Source: Nemopilema nomurai
Taxonomy: Eukaryota > Cnidaria > Scyphozoa > Rhizostomeae > Rhizostomatidae
Length of the DNA stretch: 64,000 bases
Direction of reading: 5' to 3'
NCBI GenBank assembly: GCA_003864495.1
Contig: ML133465.1
Location: forward strand, 675,024-739,023
The notes under the pieces: generated by a model
Databases searched by the model: none
The model's input: the letters and a program-made list of their open reading frames with translations, nothing else
Told to the model about the DNA's origin: nothing
Shown: positions 33,210-47,055 of the stretch, piece after piece
Numbering within the stretch: the first letter of the stretch is position 1
How the letters are laid out: each line of letters begins with the position of its first letter
Position numbers and translations under genes: made by a program

Positions 33210-36200
33210 CTGAAAATGCTATCCTTGAGATGTTCTGAAATGTTCTGAGAGGGGTTCTGAAAGAATTCGTAAACTTATAGTTGAAGACCAAGTTGTTAAA
33301 TACTGTGGATAGGTTTTGGCCAAACTAAATCAATTCATTATTAGCACTGCAAGTGTATTTAACTAGAAAGTAGAAAAATTATTTGTATGCATTCCTGTTA
33401 AATCTGAGTGCTGGTTATTCTTGCAAATCAATTGAAACCTTTATACTCGGTTAGCATTTCAAATACATTTCTCAATCTATAGCCACTTTTGTCAAGCCCT
33501 AATTAATTTGTTAGTGATTGTTGGTCATGTAGTATAAGTTTAGTGGTTAAAATCTTTATAAGCAACTCAGGGGCCCTGTCACAACACTTTTCACTTAGCA
33601 TGCAATTTCAATATTTTATAACAACATAACAATCACTGGCTGTGAATAATCTTTAATTGTCTACTATATATCTTCAGTGTCAAAAAGTTTCCTCTTATTG
33701 GATCTTTCAAGTGTTTTTTTTCATCTTGCATTCTGATAATAAGCTTGTGAGATTATTACAAGTGCCGTCTTATTAATTAAACTAAAATTTGCATCTACAA
33801 CATTTTAGCTTGAAAACAATTTCTTAGTTGTTCTGATGATTTTCTAGGCAAAATAATTTTTGTTTGATATAAAAAAAAACTATTTTGTAGCTATCCTTAG
33901 AAGTTTCTTTATATTCAAACTTTGCCTTTTCAGTCTTTGCAGTAAATAAGTAAAAAAATTTTGTTTTTACAATTAACTTGATGTGCCGAGAAAGCATTGT
34001 TTGAACTTTTCTTTATCTCAAACAATTTTGATTGCTGTCACGTTCCAAATGTGTTTAGGGCCCAGGCGCACAGACAGTATTTTTGGCAACTCACATCTCC
34101 TTCCCAGGGGCAGTCTTTATTCCCGCAAGTAAAGATTCAAAATCAGCGCAGGCTTGAATCAGTCTTTATGAATTCCTTTAATTAATGGAAAGGACTTTCT
34201 GTTTAACCTGCCCTTGGTTGTCGTACGTAAAGTTTCTACAGTACGCAACGGTATAAATGTAGAGTATGAATTTACGTGAATGGAACAGAAGCAGAAAGCA
34301 ATAAACTTTCTTCTGCATCTTTGCGTGTAATAGTGAAATTTTTGGTTCTTCTTATCAATTATCTGGATTATATACTACAAACCTTAACGAAGAGGAATGA
34401 AATGTTCCATGACTTGAAGTTTTGAATTAAATGTACTAACCAATATGAAGATATTTTCTTTTGATTCAATGCTTTCATTGATTTCTTAACTTAGGATTAT
34501 CCTGTGTCTTGTCCCTAAAGCACCTTTGCTTCAAAGGTTCTGCAAGTTCTTCAAAAGTTTTCAATGATTACTCTTTACATCTCCATAAGTGCATTTGTTA
34601 AAATAGAATAGTCCCGTTGCTACAAAAATTAACACAACAACATAGTTTTTCCGGTACCTACACAACAACGACATAATTATTTACGAATCGAGAAATATCA
34701 CGTTTTATTGTGGGTTTCCCGATAATTATTACATTTTATTTTGCGTGAATCAACACCATTCTTACTATAAATCAGCTTAATCTGTATTATCCTACTATAC
34801 ATTTTTTTGAAATCTAATGAACTTTTCATTTTGCTTGGCATACATTAAATTCTTTAAAACTTTGGAAATGTAGTATTTGCTTGAATCTGAAACGACCAAT
34901 CCTCACTTTATCAGAAACATAACTAGCCTTTGAACATGAATACTGCACCTGAATGTCTGTGTAATAAAACAACGTTGAATCTGAATTGAACTTCACACTG
35001 TGTAATAAAACACTATGCATCTTCGATGATCTTCTTTTAAGCTCCCCTTCCTAAGAATAGCTATGAGGTAGGCAAAAATTTTCACCCTAATTGCCAGTTT
35101 TTCTTTCTCTTCAATATTATAAAGGACCTTCGTGCACTGCCAAGCTTATGCAAGGGTGTAAATAAAAGTGAATTTCAAAAACCGTGTCACAAAATAGAGT
35201 TGATGGAGTGAACAATGCTTCCAAAGTTTGTTTACGTAGAATAAATGTACAGTGGACTTGCAGCCGACTGTCACGCGCTAATGTCTGCCATACAGTTATT
35301 GACTTCTCAATAACTTCGAAGTTTGTCTGCAATTAACTACTTTCAAAATAAAAATAGATTGATGTCTTCTTTATATCATGTTGGTTACCTTGTTTTTCTT
35401 TACTTTGCCATAGCTTTTAATGATAAGTTCAAAATTCAATAGAATCCAGAGAACAAAGTCTGTACAAAATTTTTAGTTCTCTACGTTAATCTAAGATTAT
35501 GGCAAACTCAACTCGACTTTCGACCAGTTGTTATTCTCTAAACAACCGTACACACTGACAACTATCTAAACTAGGAACAGGGAAATTGTGGTTCTTAGAA
35601 GATTAACATATTTATTCTTTCGTAATTATGTTCCGCTAAGTATGCACATGAAGCTTTCATGTCGAAAGAAATCTCGCGAAGCTGTAAAAGTAATAAATAG
35701 GAAAAAAAGCGAGGAAGTGTGTTAAGCGTTTTATTTTGAGGTATGGTCGGCCTGCTTAGCTGTGATGCAAACAAAATATGGAAGAGTGAATGGAACAACT
35801 TTCGCTGCCGTTGCCTAGTTACAAAGAAAAGTTTCTAAAGTAAACAGTGCTCAAAACTTTTATGAAACAGCCATTTGGAGATAATCAACGTTCTCATTCA
35901 ATTAATAGTTTTTGAAATTGTTTTCCTAAGACTGTTTTTGTTTTGGATACAATTAGGAGTATTCGAGTGATTATTAAGAATTGTTTTGAAAGTACAGTCG
36001 ATGGAATCAAATCAAATTAGCTTGTAAATGTAAAAGTCATATCGCTTGCACCTGTCCAAGGGTAATGGAAGTTTCTAGAAAACGCCGGCTTAATGAGAGG
36101 AGGTTAAAAGTAGTTAAATGACATGTCAGTGGCACTGTTCAATCAACTTATGATAGCTCTGTGCTAGACAGTTGAAATTTAGTGTAAGTGCACACTTGTT

Positions 36201-37853
36201 AAAATTTGTAATCACTGTAAATCCACATTTACCAGAAATACCAGAATTGAATGGAAAGGTAATGTCGATCCACATTTAGATTCTGTTTAAAGAAAGTGAA
36301 CAATCTATTCACAGAGTAAATATTGTCAAGTAAAAAGTTGTTAATAGTTAGACATATTGGTACGAATTCTTTCTAAAAATATCTGTCAATTTTTTATGAA
36401 ATGAAAGGGTCAAATTTGACGCCATATACCTTTGGGTATTGTTCTTCGGTTTTTTATAGATTATATAGACATCACGTCTTCTGTCACTTAAAAAACGTCA
36501 GTTTTCTCTATACATTTTTCATTTCATACGGATTGCAAAATGTTTCAAACTTGAAGCCACCAAACCCAAAGTAACCTGGAAGATTATTTTAAACGTTTAC
36601 GGATAATACAAGCTTACATCTTATTTTATGACAGCACATGCATGTTTGGAAAATACTCTACGGTTAATCCCATTCGTTCAATGCTATCTCTTGTTATTCA
36701 TATTTAGCTGAACGAAATTGTTAGTTATTTGAAATTTCTCTTCTTGTCGTAAAAGAGAAAAAGAAACTTGCAATCGGTTTTTACACTTACAATCAGTCGT
36801 TCAGGAGCTCAGAAGTTATATTTGAGAAGTTGTGAAGATTATTTTAAATACAACAATGGTCAAAAGGGAGAAAAGGAAACTTCACATTCTGCAAAATAGA
36901 ATATAATTCAGGTTACACCAAAAAAGATTGATTAGTTGCTTAATAGTGCACAAGAATAGGACAAACGTGGTCAAACAACATACTTCCTTTTTTGGTCAAG
37001 GCCATAAGGGTGAAACAGTTTTTTCTTTGTTGCTGAGTGAATTCAATGGCCAAGCTAATTATTTCCTTAAAAGCAAACTTAGTCGTTTGCTTGCAGATAA
37101 CAATAGTTTTAGCAAAAACGTGGAAGAGCTGAAGAGTTGAACTTACTTTCTTGTAAAGCAGCAATTAATCATCAAAATATGAAAAAGATATGATATGATA
37201 TGAAAAAAAAAATAATCAGCAAAAAGAAAGAAACGTTAAAATTGTAAAGAAAAAAGTTGTTAGTAGTTAGACATATTGTTACGAATTCCTTCTAAAAAGA
37301 TCTCACAGTTTTTTTATATAATGAAAGGGTCAAACTTGACGCAATAGACCTTTGGGTATTGTTCTTCGGTTTTTTTGTAAGATCTTTGAGTCTGCAAACT
37401 TAAATTTCCATACAAATTTATTTGTCCAAATCCTTGAAGCGCTCCTCGTTTTCCTAGCTTTTTAATTTCCTTTAATTTCTCATAAAAGTTGTTGTAACTT
37501 ACGAAATCGAAAGCAAATCTGCTGAGTCCGAATAATACAAGACGATTGAGCATAATAAAATTGAAAATAGGTCAATATGTTTACGTTATTGAAAAGAATT
37601 ATTTTACTAGAATGTTTTACGCAAAACACTGTTTGCTTTATATCTAGTCTTGCGCATTTCTTTGTTTACAAAAGTAATTGCCTAAAGCTAAAGAATTCTG
37701 TAATTTGAGTTATATTTGTTATTCTATGAAAAATGCAAACTTCTTTTAAATTACAAAAACAATTAGAAGGGTATAGGCAACTTTAACTTAATCAAACAGC
37801 AAATTATTCAAGACAGCTAAGTGATATCTCACCTGTACAGAGCCGCTAAATTA
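33210..37853 (+). other. Spacer between genes 3 and 4
   Basis: Collinear with 6260-10876. Repeat copies at about 36317-36455 and 37236-37377; minus-strand frame open at 37314-37553. Confidence 0.6.
37314..37553 (-). other. Unassigned minus-strand frame, 79 codons (unit 3)
   Basis: Same as at 10336-10575, with one replacement (KEIKKLG for KEIEKLG). Confidence 0.25.
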
Positions 37854-38705
37854 ATGAAAGGGATTATGGCCGACTCATTAAAAATGAAAGAACGTATAAT
37901 TGTTTTGCTGAAAGTAAACGGTGATGGTAAGTTTTAATAGAATTGTGCATGTGTAGACCAACGATAGAGTCCAGCAAGAGCCAGTAGAGCTCGGTGCAGC
38001 TAGAACTGAATGTCTTGAAAGGTAAGCATGAGTCTGCCTTTCTTTATGGGGCGAGTTTGCATTGCCAGTAAGCATGTAAGCACGAAAGTATCATTTTAGT
38101 GTACGCAACTAAAATATATGTAATCAATCAGCATCACAGATGATTAAATTTCATAGACGTAATGTAAGAAATTGAGGAAAAAGGTAAGGGACGCAAATTT
38201 GCAAGAAGGCTGTAATAAGAATAGTTGTGTATTTATTCTAATGCTCAATTTTGTGTGATCCGTAAATCTTATATTTAAAAAAAAGTTTAGCATCTTAAAA
38301 GAAACTTTAAAAACTTCAACAAAAGGTGGAGCTTGTGTTAGGCTTTTTTGTGTTTGACTTTTTGTCTGAGTCAAATTTCAACGAACTATTTGAAACTTGT
38401 CAATAAACAAACTGTTGCTTTTATGCCTCATGCTTTATGCTTAGTAGCCTTGCAACATTTCAGAACATATTTACGCTAATATTGGAAAATCATGCTTATA
38501 TTTAATCAATACATAAACTTTTGCATTTGAAATCTGTTTGACTCAGAGCAACGTTTAAAGTATGTATTTAGAAAAGATGAGTAGAAAACTTTCAATTCAA
38601 TTAATATCATTGATTAACTGGAAAAGTATGAATATCTAAACCGTTTGAAAGAATGGGTGATAGTTAAGATTCAAAGACACATCTTTACATTGCCTAAAAA
38701 GTTTT

Positions 38706-39362
38706 GCATAGCATTTTCTTTACAGGTGCCTCTCTATTTTGGCTTCTGCTACATCCAGTTAACATTGGTAAGTACAATTTCGGCTTCTGCAGTTTCGACA
38801 TCAATGAGTGCATAAAATGAGTACATAAAGTTAATTACTAATTCAAGGTACTGCTCGAGAAGTTTTACAATTGTATTGATAGTAACACCAATAAATTCAC
38901 AGTTTTGGATCGCAACCTTGAAATAGGAATGGGATTTTCCATTAAAACTCTTTCTGTCCACAAAGCATGGGATTTTCCATTAAAAAATAGACAGACTCAA
39001 AAACGCCTGGTGGAAAGAGGAACTAGCTTGCCCAATCATACGAAAATTTCCGTCACTGTATATTTTGGCACAATCTGGATTCTCCAACAGATGTTGTCAT
39101 ATAGCCGAATCATAGTTAACTTGGGCATTGCTTTTTTTACAATTTCGACGGGCTGCTCTTATTCTGCAGACGTTTTGGTCCTTATGCTCGTGGGAACATG
39201 CTGTTTTATTCATTCCTTTAATCTTTGAGTAGTGCGTCCGTTAAAGTATGTTGTTAAGGAACGTTTTTTTCCATTACAACCAATCATGTGCTCTTCTTAT
39301 CACCCTCTAGTGTTTTCGATCCGCAACTGGCTATTTATTTTGTCAGATTTTGGTTATTTTTC
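38706..39362 (+). repeat. 657-bp presence/absence segment (unit 3)
   Basis: Same segment as in unit 2, one base shorter (caacagatg for caacaggatg), with a T-to-G change inside the 42-nt exon. Confidence 0.75.
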
Positions 39363-42300
39363 GACGTTTGCATTGTCCGAGAAGCGTCGGACTAAAATGC
39401 ACTTTTAGTATAGAAAACTGGTCCCGCAATTTCTAGCCATACTGAAGTTTTGTGACGCAAAGCATTTGTTCACACACAACAGCACTTTCTTTGACAAGTT
39501 TCATGAGTGTGCTAGCTGGGCCAAGTTCTATCAACTTCAACCACAGTGAACAGGAATTCAATGGTTAGAGAAAATACAAATTTAAAGGCTGAAGATAATT
39601 TTATCTGAGGCACTCTGGTTGCAATCTCATCTTATGTCATCTAAAGTTCTATTTTAAACAGCACAGGCATTGCAAGTGAGGTTTTTTGTTGCTGAATTAG
39701 AAAATAAGGCAGATTCGCCATGATATAAACTTTCCTTTGTTTAAAGGAGAACTGACACGCAAAAATAACTTGGGCTTATTCTATGCAGAATTTATCGCTG
39801 ACTTCAAATCTGGAAAAATTTTTCTACTTAGAATTGCAGTTTTTCTCATATTTGCCCCTTTATTCGTCAATTACGTGTTGAAGCAATAGCCAAAAGACAA
39901 ACGAAATCTAAGAGAGTCGGCGGTAAAAGCGATCCTGCAACCTGCTATGGGAGCAGAAATATGAATTCAAGAAAAACGGGTTGATGGGACCTGCTAGTGT
40001 GACTAAAAAATAATTTCACCGAACTTGGTTATCATATTTTAACAGAGGTTGAGACACTAGGGAATAACCTAGTCTTGCAATAAGACCACCCCCACCCAAG
40101 TCAAAAGTGTTTTCAAAAGAAGATAATGGGCCAGTTGATATTCCTATGACAGTTAAACAGCTTTTTCTTCAAATAAGAAATCAAGTTCTTGCCTAAGAGC
40201 TAAAAGCCTATTTCGTAAATCCAGATTCTTCAACAGCCTTAAAGGTAATTCGCTAAACCCTTCGCACCCGGTGAAAATGGCATATAATCGGCACAAGTGC
40301 GACTTTCAACCCGTTTTTCCTATTTAATATCACGACCCAGTTAACGGGTTTGAAACATAAAAAACAATCATATAATGCTACGTTGATAATGAATAACTTG
40401 CAGTTCCGTTTAGGGCATTATAGGCATTTCAGCGAATAAGGCCATACAGGCAAAGAAGTCTGGACGAAGACGCCTCGATCTGAAATGAAATTCTAGTTTT
40501 GACGATACCTGATCCCATTAAGATTGTAGCAATGGCAATGTTTTTAATATAAACTCTATATCAATTTGTACTTCCAGTCTGTTCTTTGTTCATAATATCG
40601 TCACTGTTGAGCCATGGGACGACTGTCTGCTCAAGCGGCAGCGCTGGTTGGTAGCAAAAACTCAGACGGCTGAAATTTTCCATTTGTTTCAAAATCAGTG
40701 TAATAAAACTCCAATTCAGAGTCTCAAACCATTGAAAAGTCAATTATGTGTCAAAAATGCAAAACTAGCTTCTTTCAGATGCACAAAATAAACATTTGTC
40801 CACTGCATTTTCTAAAAAATTTCTATAAAGAAACACAATGCATGCTGAGAACATGTCACTTGTGACGTCAAAGATGATCACTCGTGACAATTTTCGTTTC
40901 GAGTCTCAAGTTGTCGGAACAATTGTCGTTTCCCAACTTAAAACGCATGTCTTTCAAAAATGGTAACTGCGACTTAGAAAAATTTTCCAATCCCGGAATT
41001 TGCTTGTCACAAACTACCGTTTTAGCCAACCTTCTTTTTGCGTTCAGTTCTCCTTCAATATATAATCACAATAATATATATATTCACAATATTTTCCTTC
41101 GCTTCATAGTCCTATTTACCTCTTTGTAGACTGTGTGTTTCATGGAAACAATTCAAAACAACGAATAAACAAGTCATGTTATTGCAGCTGTGAGTACGAC
41201 AAACGTGGTAATCGAAGACCTTTATCTTGTCAACGCAATAATGCAATCGGTTGAGAGCTGTTTCGACGCTGATAAGTTGTCCATCATATATACAATGTCT
41301 CACAATGAGTTAACGCTAAAATTGTAAGATAGTAACACCTCAAAACCTTCATAGTTAAGCAACTTGATTTCCAACTTTCATCGATCTAGTTTTCGATTTT
41401 CTGTGACGACAGTTGTGTTTATTTTCACTAAAATTACACCTCTTCTTTCTAGAGATAAGAATAGAATAAATACAAAAGCATTTAAAATTCTTTCTAAAAA
41501 TAATTGTTTCTCTTCCTAGGTTGTGGATACTGGTGACTTTGAAAGATGTCAATGGAGAAATACTTCGATTATCATGCAAAACGTTTGCCAACTTCTCTGT
41601 TGTGCTTGAAGATCGCTCACTTAGGGCCGCCTTCCGCACGTTTGATAGTCTTGATGAGTATACGTGTAAGTTTGAATGCATTCAAGAACAGCTATGCAAA
41701 TCTATCAATGTAAATGAGGAGCTTGGTGCTTGTCAGTTGAACAACAAATCAGCACAGGACCCTAACGACGGCATCGAAACACAGGCAGCAGCTGGTTGGA
41801 CATACTATTCTACTCGCTACGATGAAATGCATGTATGTTTTAAAACAGATTTCAATTGCTTGACACAATAGAGAAGACTGATATATAATTAAAACGTTAT
41901 TTTAAAGTACTTTAGCAATAGATATGCCTACGAAAATGTATGACACTATTAAAAGGGCTTTTGGGGCTAAATGTTTTATTCCGATTGTAAGTGATTTTTA
42001 CATTTTTGCAGGTTGGTCAGCTCTGCCAATCAAAACATCCTTGCAGGAGTGGAGAAAAGTGCGTTGATACATGCACATGCCCTGGTTATCGATGTCTCGG
42101 TGAGGCAATTCAGCCATTCTGCAAAAAACTAATTTGATGAACAGAATTAAAAGAAGCTGCCAAATAATTTTAGTTCATCTGCTGGCCTTACAAAATCTTT
42201 ATCTTTCATTAAAATTCTTTGTCACTTCAATCACTCTATTTGCCAGGAGGATACCTTTTGCTGTATTTTTTACATTTAATTTTCGTTTGTTTTTTTTAAA

Positions 42301-42440
42301 ACAAAATCTATAAAAGAAATGTATTTCACAAGCACGAACATTAAACCAAAGGTTCTTGAATCGTTACTTTGCCCTTCGCTTTTCTAGACGATTTTAATTT
42401 CTTCAAAGAAATGAAAATTGGAAGCTCTTGATTTTGACAG

Positions 42441-42600
42441 TCTTTGATGAATGCAATGCTAAAATACACAGCTGCCATCAGAAGGCAAACTGTAAAGTAA
42501 CAAAGATAACCTCAATTTATGAAATAAGCAGCATGAAAGCAAATGGAAACACCGACACGTTCTTTCCAGGATCGAAATTGTGTTCTAATCCTAAAAGCAA
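42441..42600 (+). pseudogene. Decayed EGF exon, unit 4
   Basis: Same relic as at 28568, 160 nt. Confidence 0.55.
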
Positions 42601-45312
42601 GTGAGTTGATAAATATTGTCGGTAGTGAAACTTTGTACAAACAGATCTTAAAGGAGAGCTGGTTTTAAGGCAGTTATCAGGTCATAGCAAAACTTTTGAT
42701 TATGATAGTTTTTTCAATGATTTTCACCAGCAATAGGAACATTGAAGTAGCCATATTGCTACTTCAATCGTGAAAAGCTACGATGACCCTAAATTATATA
42801 CGTAGTTGTAAAAACCCATAAAAATGGAATAGAATTAGGCCTGTCTTTTCCTGAAGAAGGACCGGGAATGTTATCGACGATTAGAACGAAAGTTTTACTG
42901 CTGTTACGGAGACAATTCATTTTTAATTCTACCAATTAAACGTGAACCAAAATTTAAACAACCAATAAGGCAAATTGGTTGAAATTAAAAGATTATTGTT
43001 GCAAAGATTATAGCATAAGGAATGATAAAATTCGTCTTTTGATCAGGTAATCCATGATTGTTTCACACATACCAGCTTGCAGAGTGATGGACTCAATGAA
43101 GCTGAATTCCATTATGCCTCCATTGAAATAGAGGGTTTTTGGCAATCTCAACCATTTCTATATCAATTGATGCTATTTTCTTCCTATTATGAAGAGTTAT
43201 TCGTTCATAAAGTTCACATTTCTTGCTTTCAGATGTCAATGAATGCCAAAGTTCTCCTTGCAAAAACGGTGGCTCATGCAGCAATCTCGTGAACATGTAC
43301 AGATGTGAATGTTTGCCAGGATATACTGGCTTGAACTGCGAAACTGGTACATTTTAGAGATTCAATAATACATAACTCGTAAAACCAGATAAATTATAAA
43401 TTGTTCAAATAGAATCTCAGTATAGCCTTCTTTTGAATATCATTTGCCTTTTTCACAAGATGTAGTTAGTTTTTCTCAAAATTTATTAATATAGGCCCAA
43501 TGCTTTATTTGCTAAATATATCGAATCTTCTTGAATCAAATTGGACATGAAAGTAAAAGATAATGTAAGCTTAAAACGTAAACATGTCAAGAAAAATTAC
43601 AAGCCAGAGGTGACCAAACTACTGCCCAAGTCCAAAGTCCTCCTGCTGACCCAATAATCATTGATACAGTTTTGCCTGAATACCACAAGCTTACCACAAC
43701 AATACCCCGTTCGTCACAGGGCATTTGTTTCTTGACAGCCTCAATACCTTTTCCTATGTAAGAATTTATAAACAATTTCAAGACTTTTTTCAAATCTGGG
43801 CTTCATTAGTAAATGAATAATGAACCTTTAAGCATTCTCTAAAAAATATCTTGTTTTGACAGACATTGACGAATGCAACAAAGGAACTCATAGCTGTCAC
43901 GAGAAAGCACATTGCACCAACAACCATGGTTCATATTCCTGTCATTGCCAAAGTGGATATTTTGATTTTGGCGAAGATTGCATACGTAAGTAATACAATT
44001 GAGTAGCTGCATTTCCCTTAAAAGACCCAGAAGTCTTAGAACTGAATGTAAATTAACGGAGACGAAACGCAGCTTAGCTCAGAGGACTACATAATCTAAA
44101 GGTAGAAACTCTTACCTATCCAATCAAAGTTGAGAAAACCAAATATTCACGTCGTCACTTCAAATATCGCTACCTTTTGTTTGATACAAGACAATGTGGC
44201 TATCATGTGATCTCTTTGATCAAAGCTGCAATATGCACGCTTAAGATGAATTGAATTACAGTGGTTTTAAACTAGGTGATCTTTGTCCATTGATTTATTG
44301 AAGTCATCTGGGCGCATATCGTAACCAACAGTAATTTGTACTATAATCATAATTATCTTTTAACAAGTCATACGCTATATGCAAGTAGTTTTGCATTGAC
44401 ATTAAATTATCAATAAGTAAAATCGTTGCCAAAAGAATAGTTTAGGAGTCGTAAAGTGCTCTACAAAATGATGAGCATGTAAGCATATAAGAAATGCACT
44501 CTGTTAGTAACAGATTGGAATGATCTTTGTTAATCTCAGTTATTTTTGTTTATTGACGTGCCAACGTGGGTCACCGATAACATACTGCAGAAAAGAAATC
44601 TGGGTGTGACTCTTCAAAGAAAGCGTAAAGAATGCATTTTATGGCAAATAATTGATAAATGAATACCATTGAACCTAGATTATTAGTTAGTCTAGAAAAC
44701 ATCGCTTTGCTTGTATTATCCGGAATTGGAATCATCGAAGAAAAAAGTTCTGGAAGTTTAATTTTACCTCCATGCGAATGGTTCCATGAATAGGCAATGG
44801 TTAAATTCTTCTCTCAAATTCAATCATGAAGCATTGCGTTAGAATACATTAATGTCATTGGTAAAATCTCAAAATATGGTAACCAATGCTTCATGATCTA
44901 TGATAGTTGATAAGATGCTTCACCTAAATGGCACCATTTCGATTTTCTTTGATTACTAAGAACAACATTTGAAGAAGAAAAATAAGATAAACAAGCTATT
45001 AATGCTTAATTGGAAAAAAGCTCTGGAAGAAATGAGGTTTCTCATATTTATGGCTCTTATAAAAGAGGTAATTTTCAGTCGTTAAATGAAGAGATAAACA
45101 CTATTTGATAAAAATTAAATCTACCAGGCAATGTTTGAATGTAACATTATACCGCCGATCAAATGCAACAATGGGCATTAAAATAAAAATATACATAATT
45201 TGAATTTCTCGCTTTTCCATATAGTTCCTTCGCAAAAGCATTTTTTCTTTTGTCATCAAAGATATGTTCCGTTATTTAAAAAAGCATTTTTATTCAAGTT
45301 GCATTATTTCAG

Positions 45313-45730
45313 AAAATCTTGCTCTTGGGAAGTATGCCTCCAGTCATCAACATATGATGGCCAAGATGCAGAAGGCCTTGCTAGCTTTGGAAACGACGGA
45401 AACTATTATGCGGAGTGGGCCTCATGTGCCCTTACATTACAAGAAGTTTCTCCTTGGTGGCAAGTGGATCTTAACCGACCAAGAATAGTGGCAATCATCA
45501 GAGTCACATTTTGTCTTCATGAATGGGATATGATTAATCCATTCAACATTAGTGTCGGAGGAGACAGTTCAAATGGAGGACGCAACAACCAACTCTGCGT
45601 CAAGAATGGCAGCGCAGTCGTTATAATATTTCCCTGTTCCCCTGCCATACTCTTCCCATTGGTCGGTATATAAGTGTATTTGTGAATCGCCTTGCTACTC
45701 TGAAAATAGCTGAGTTGGAAGTTTACAAAG
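45313..45730 (+). pseudogene. Gene 4 FTP1 exon, same lesions as gene 1
   Basis: 418 nt, essentially identical to the gene 1 exon, with NYYAEW and both shared 1-nt losses. The reading that enters in phase stops at 45486-45488. Confidence 0.8.
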
Positions 45731-46331
45731 GTATGGTTGACTTACCTATACAACAATATGATTGCTTTTTTTCATTATAACATTATAAATTCAACTGGCC
45801 ATGGTTTCTTTTTATTAACTTCAGTAATCTTTCCAATTCAAAGTATGTCAAAGTATGTTGGACCATATCAATACCGCAAGCATTATTATGAAACTTGGTA
45901 TACTTATGCAAATATTATCCTAATTGTTTCGCATCAGTTTTTTAGAAATGGTAAGAAACAGTTCTTGGCAAATTAACAAGACAGCTTCAGTAGTCAGTGA
46001 TAGGTGAATCAATTCATACGCGAATGCAAGCGAGATTTCGATTTAAGTTGAAAGGTTTTATAATTGGGGTTGGCAATACTTAACTCATTTAAATGAATTT
46101 TCCTCAGGTCTTTTCAGTTAAGATGGATAAGGCAGTTGAAAAAAAATCATAAACTGCTCCATGCAAGAAAATTGCATCACTATAGCTTTAAAAAAGAAGC
46201 AGTTTTCTATAACACTTGATACTAGTGCGCAATACTGAACTTTCAATATTAATCTTCCTAGCATGACAGTCCTTTCTATCAGAATTATCGTTTCAGATAT
46301 TCATTAAGGGAATATTTTCGTATCTATTCAG

Positions 46332-46756
46332 CTCAAAACATCGCTTTAAATATGCCGTCATCCCAATCATCGACATCCATATTTAAAGGAATCACGCTAC
46401 CTGCCAGATTTGGAAATGATGGTATATAACTGGGGTGGCAAAGGTGCAGCATCACTAAGAATGACGACATACCCTGGTGGCAGGTGGATCTGACAAAGCA
46501 AGCAGCAGTGATAGCTGTGCGAATAAATAGTGGTCAGACTTGGGATCCACACAGGATCAATCCATTCAGTGTCAGTGTTGGAGACGATAGTTCGAATGGT
46601 GGACGAAACAATGCACTTTGTGTGGATGATGGAACCCTAAATGGATGGAGAGATGAAGACCTTTTTCTGCCCGACGGTGCTGCATGGTCGATATGTGACT
46701 GTGTTTCTAAACAGAAAAGAGTTTCTTCAAGTTTGTGAAATTAGGGTTTATCGAAG
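46332..46756 (+). pseudogene. Gene 4 FTP2 exon, frameshifted
   Basis: 425 nt, type A. A G is lost in ggtatata and an AG in gggtggc, and one G is gained in aatggatgg near 46641. The middle part is open from the PWWQVDL motif to about 46640, after which the frame shifts away from the conserved C-terminus. Confidence 0.75.
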
Positions 46757-47055
46757 GTACGTACTATCTGAGTCTAACTCAATCTAAGTAATTCATCTAA
46801 ATAAAACGTCTGTGAAGTTAGCAGAGGCTTAGTCATTTCATAAGTCAAGCTCAAAAAATTTCAACTCACTGTCTTCCCATCATCACTAGAGATTAAATCC
46901 TTTGTGCTGCTTTTCTCCTGGCTTTTGTATTTCATTACTTCTTTACTTAACATTCGTGATGCTGTTCTCATCTTATACCAGAGTCTTTGACTACTTAATT
47001 TTACATCAGATGACTTGTAATACTACAACTTCATTTCACTTCCAGGCATTGGTGA

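Larger units (their letters stand above)
26929..40801 (+). repeat. Tandem unit 3 (13,873 bp)
   Basis: The longest unit. It carries the only gene copy with all exons open (gene 3) and the first exons of gene 4. It shares FTP1 and FTP2 alleles with unit 5, and its 3' spacer is nearly identical to that of unit 4. Confidence 0.95.
37854..47055 (+). pseudogene. Gene 4: PAN-EGF-fucolectin protein, FTP domains frameshifted
   Basis: Exons: 37854-37926, 38726-38767, 40578-40650, PAN 41520-41832, EGF-like 42012-42099, cbEGF1 43233-43346, cbEGF2 43863-43985, FTP1 45313-45730, FTP2 46332-46756, terminal 47046-47055. The 5' half through cbEGF2 is intact, and its PAN is the same as in genes 3 and 5. FTP1 carries the 1-nt loss seen in genes 1 and 2 (near 45339). 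FTP2 carries a 1-nt and a 2-nt loss near 46422-46436 and a 1-nt gain near 46641. The 42-nt exon has one private change that turns Cys into Trp. FTP1 is 420 nt and phase 1-1 when intact, so skipping it would keep frame; FTP2 would still be disrupted. AATAAA at 46800-46805. Confidence 0.72.
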
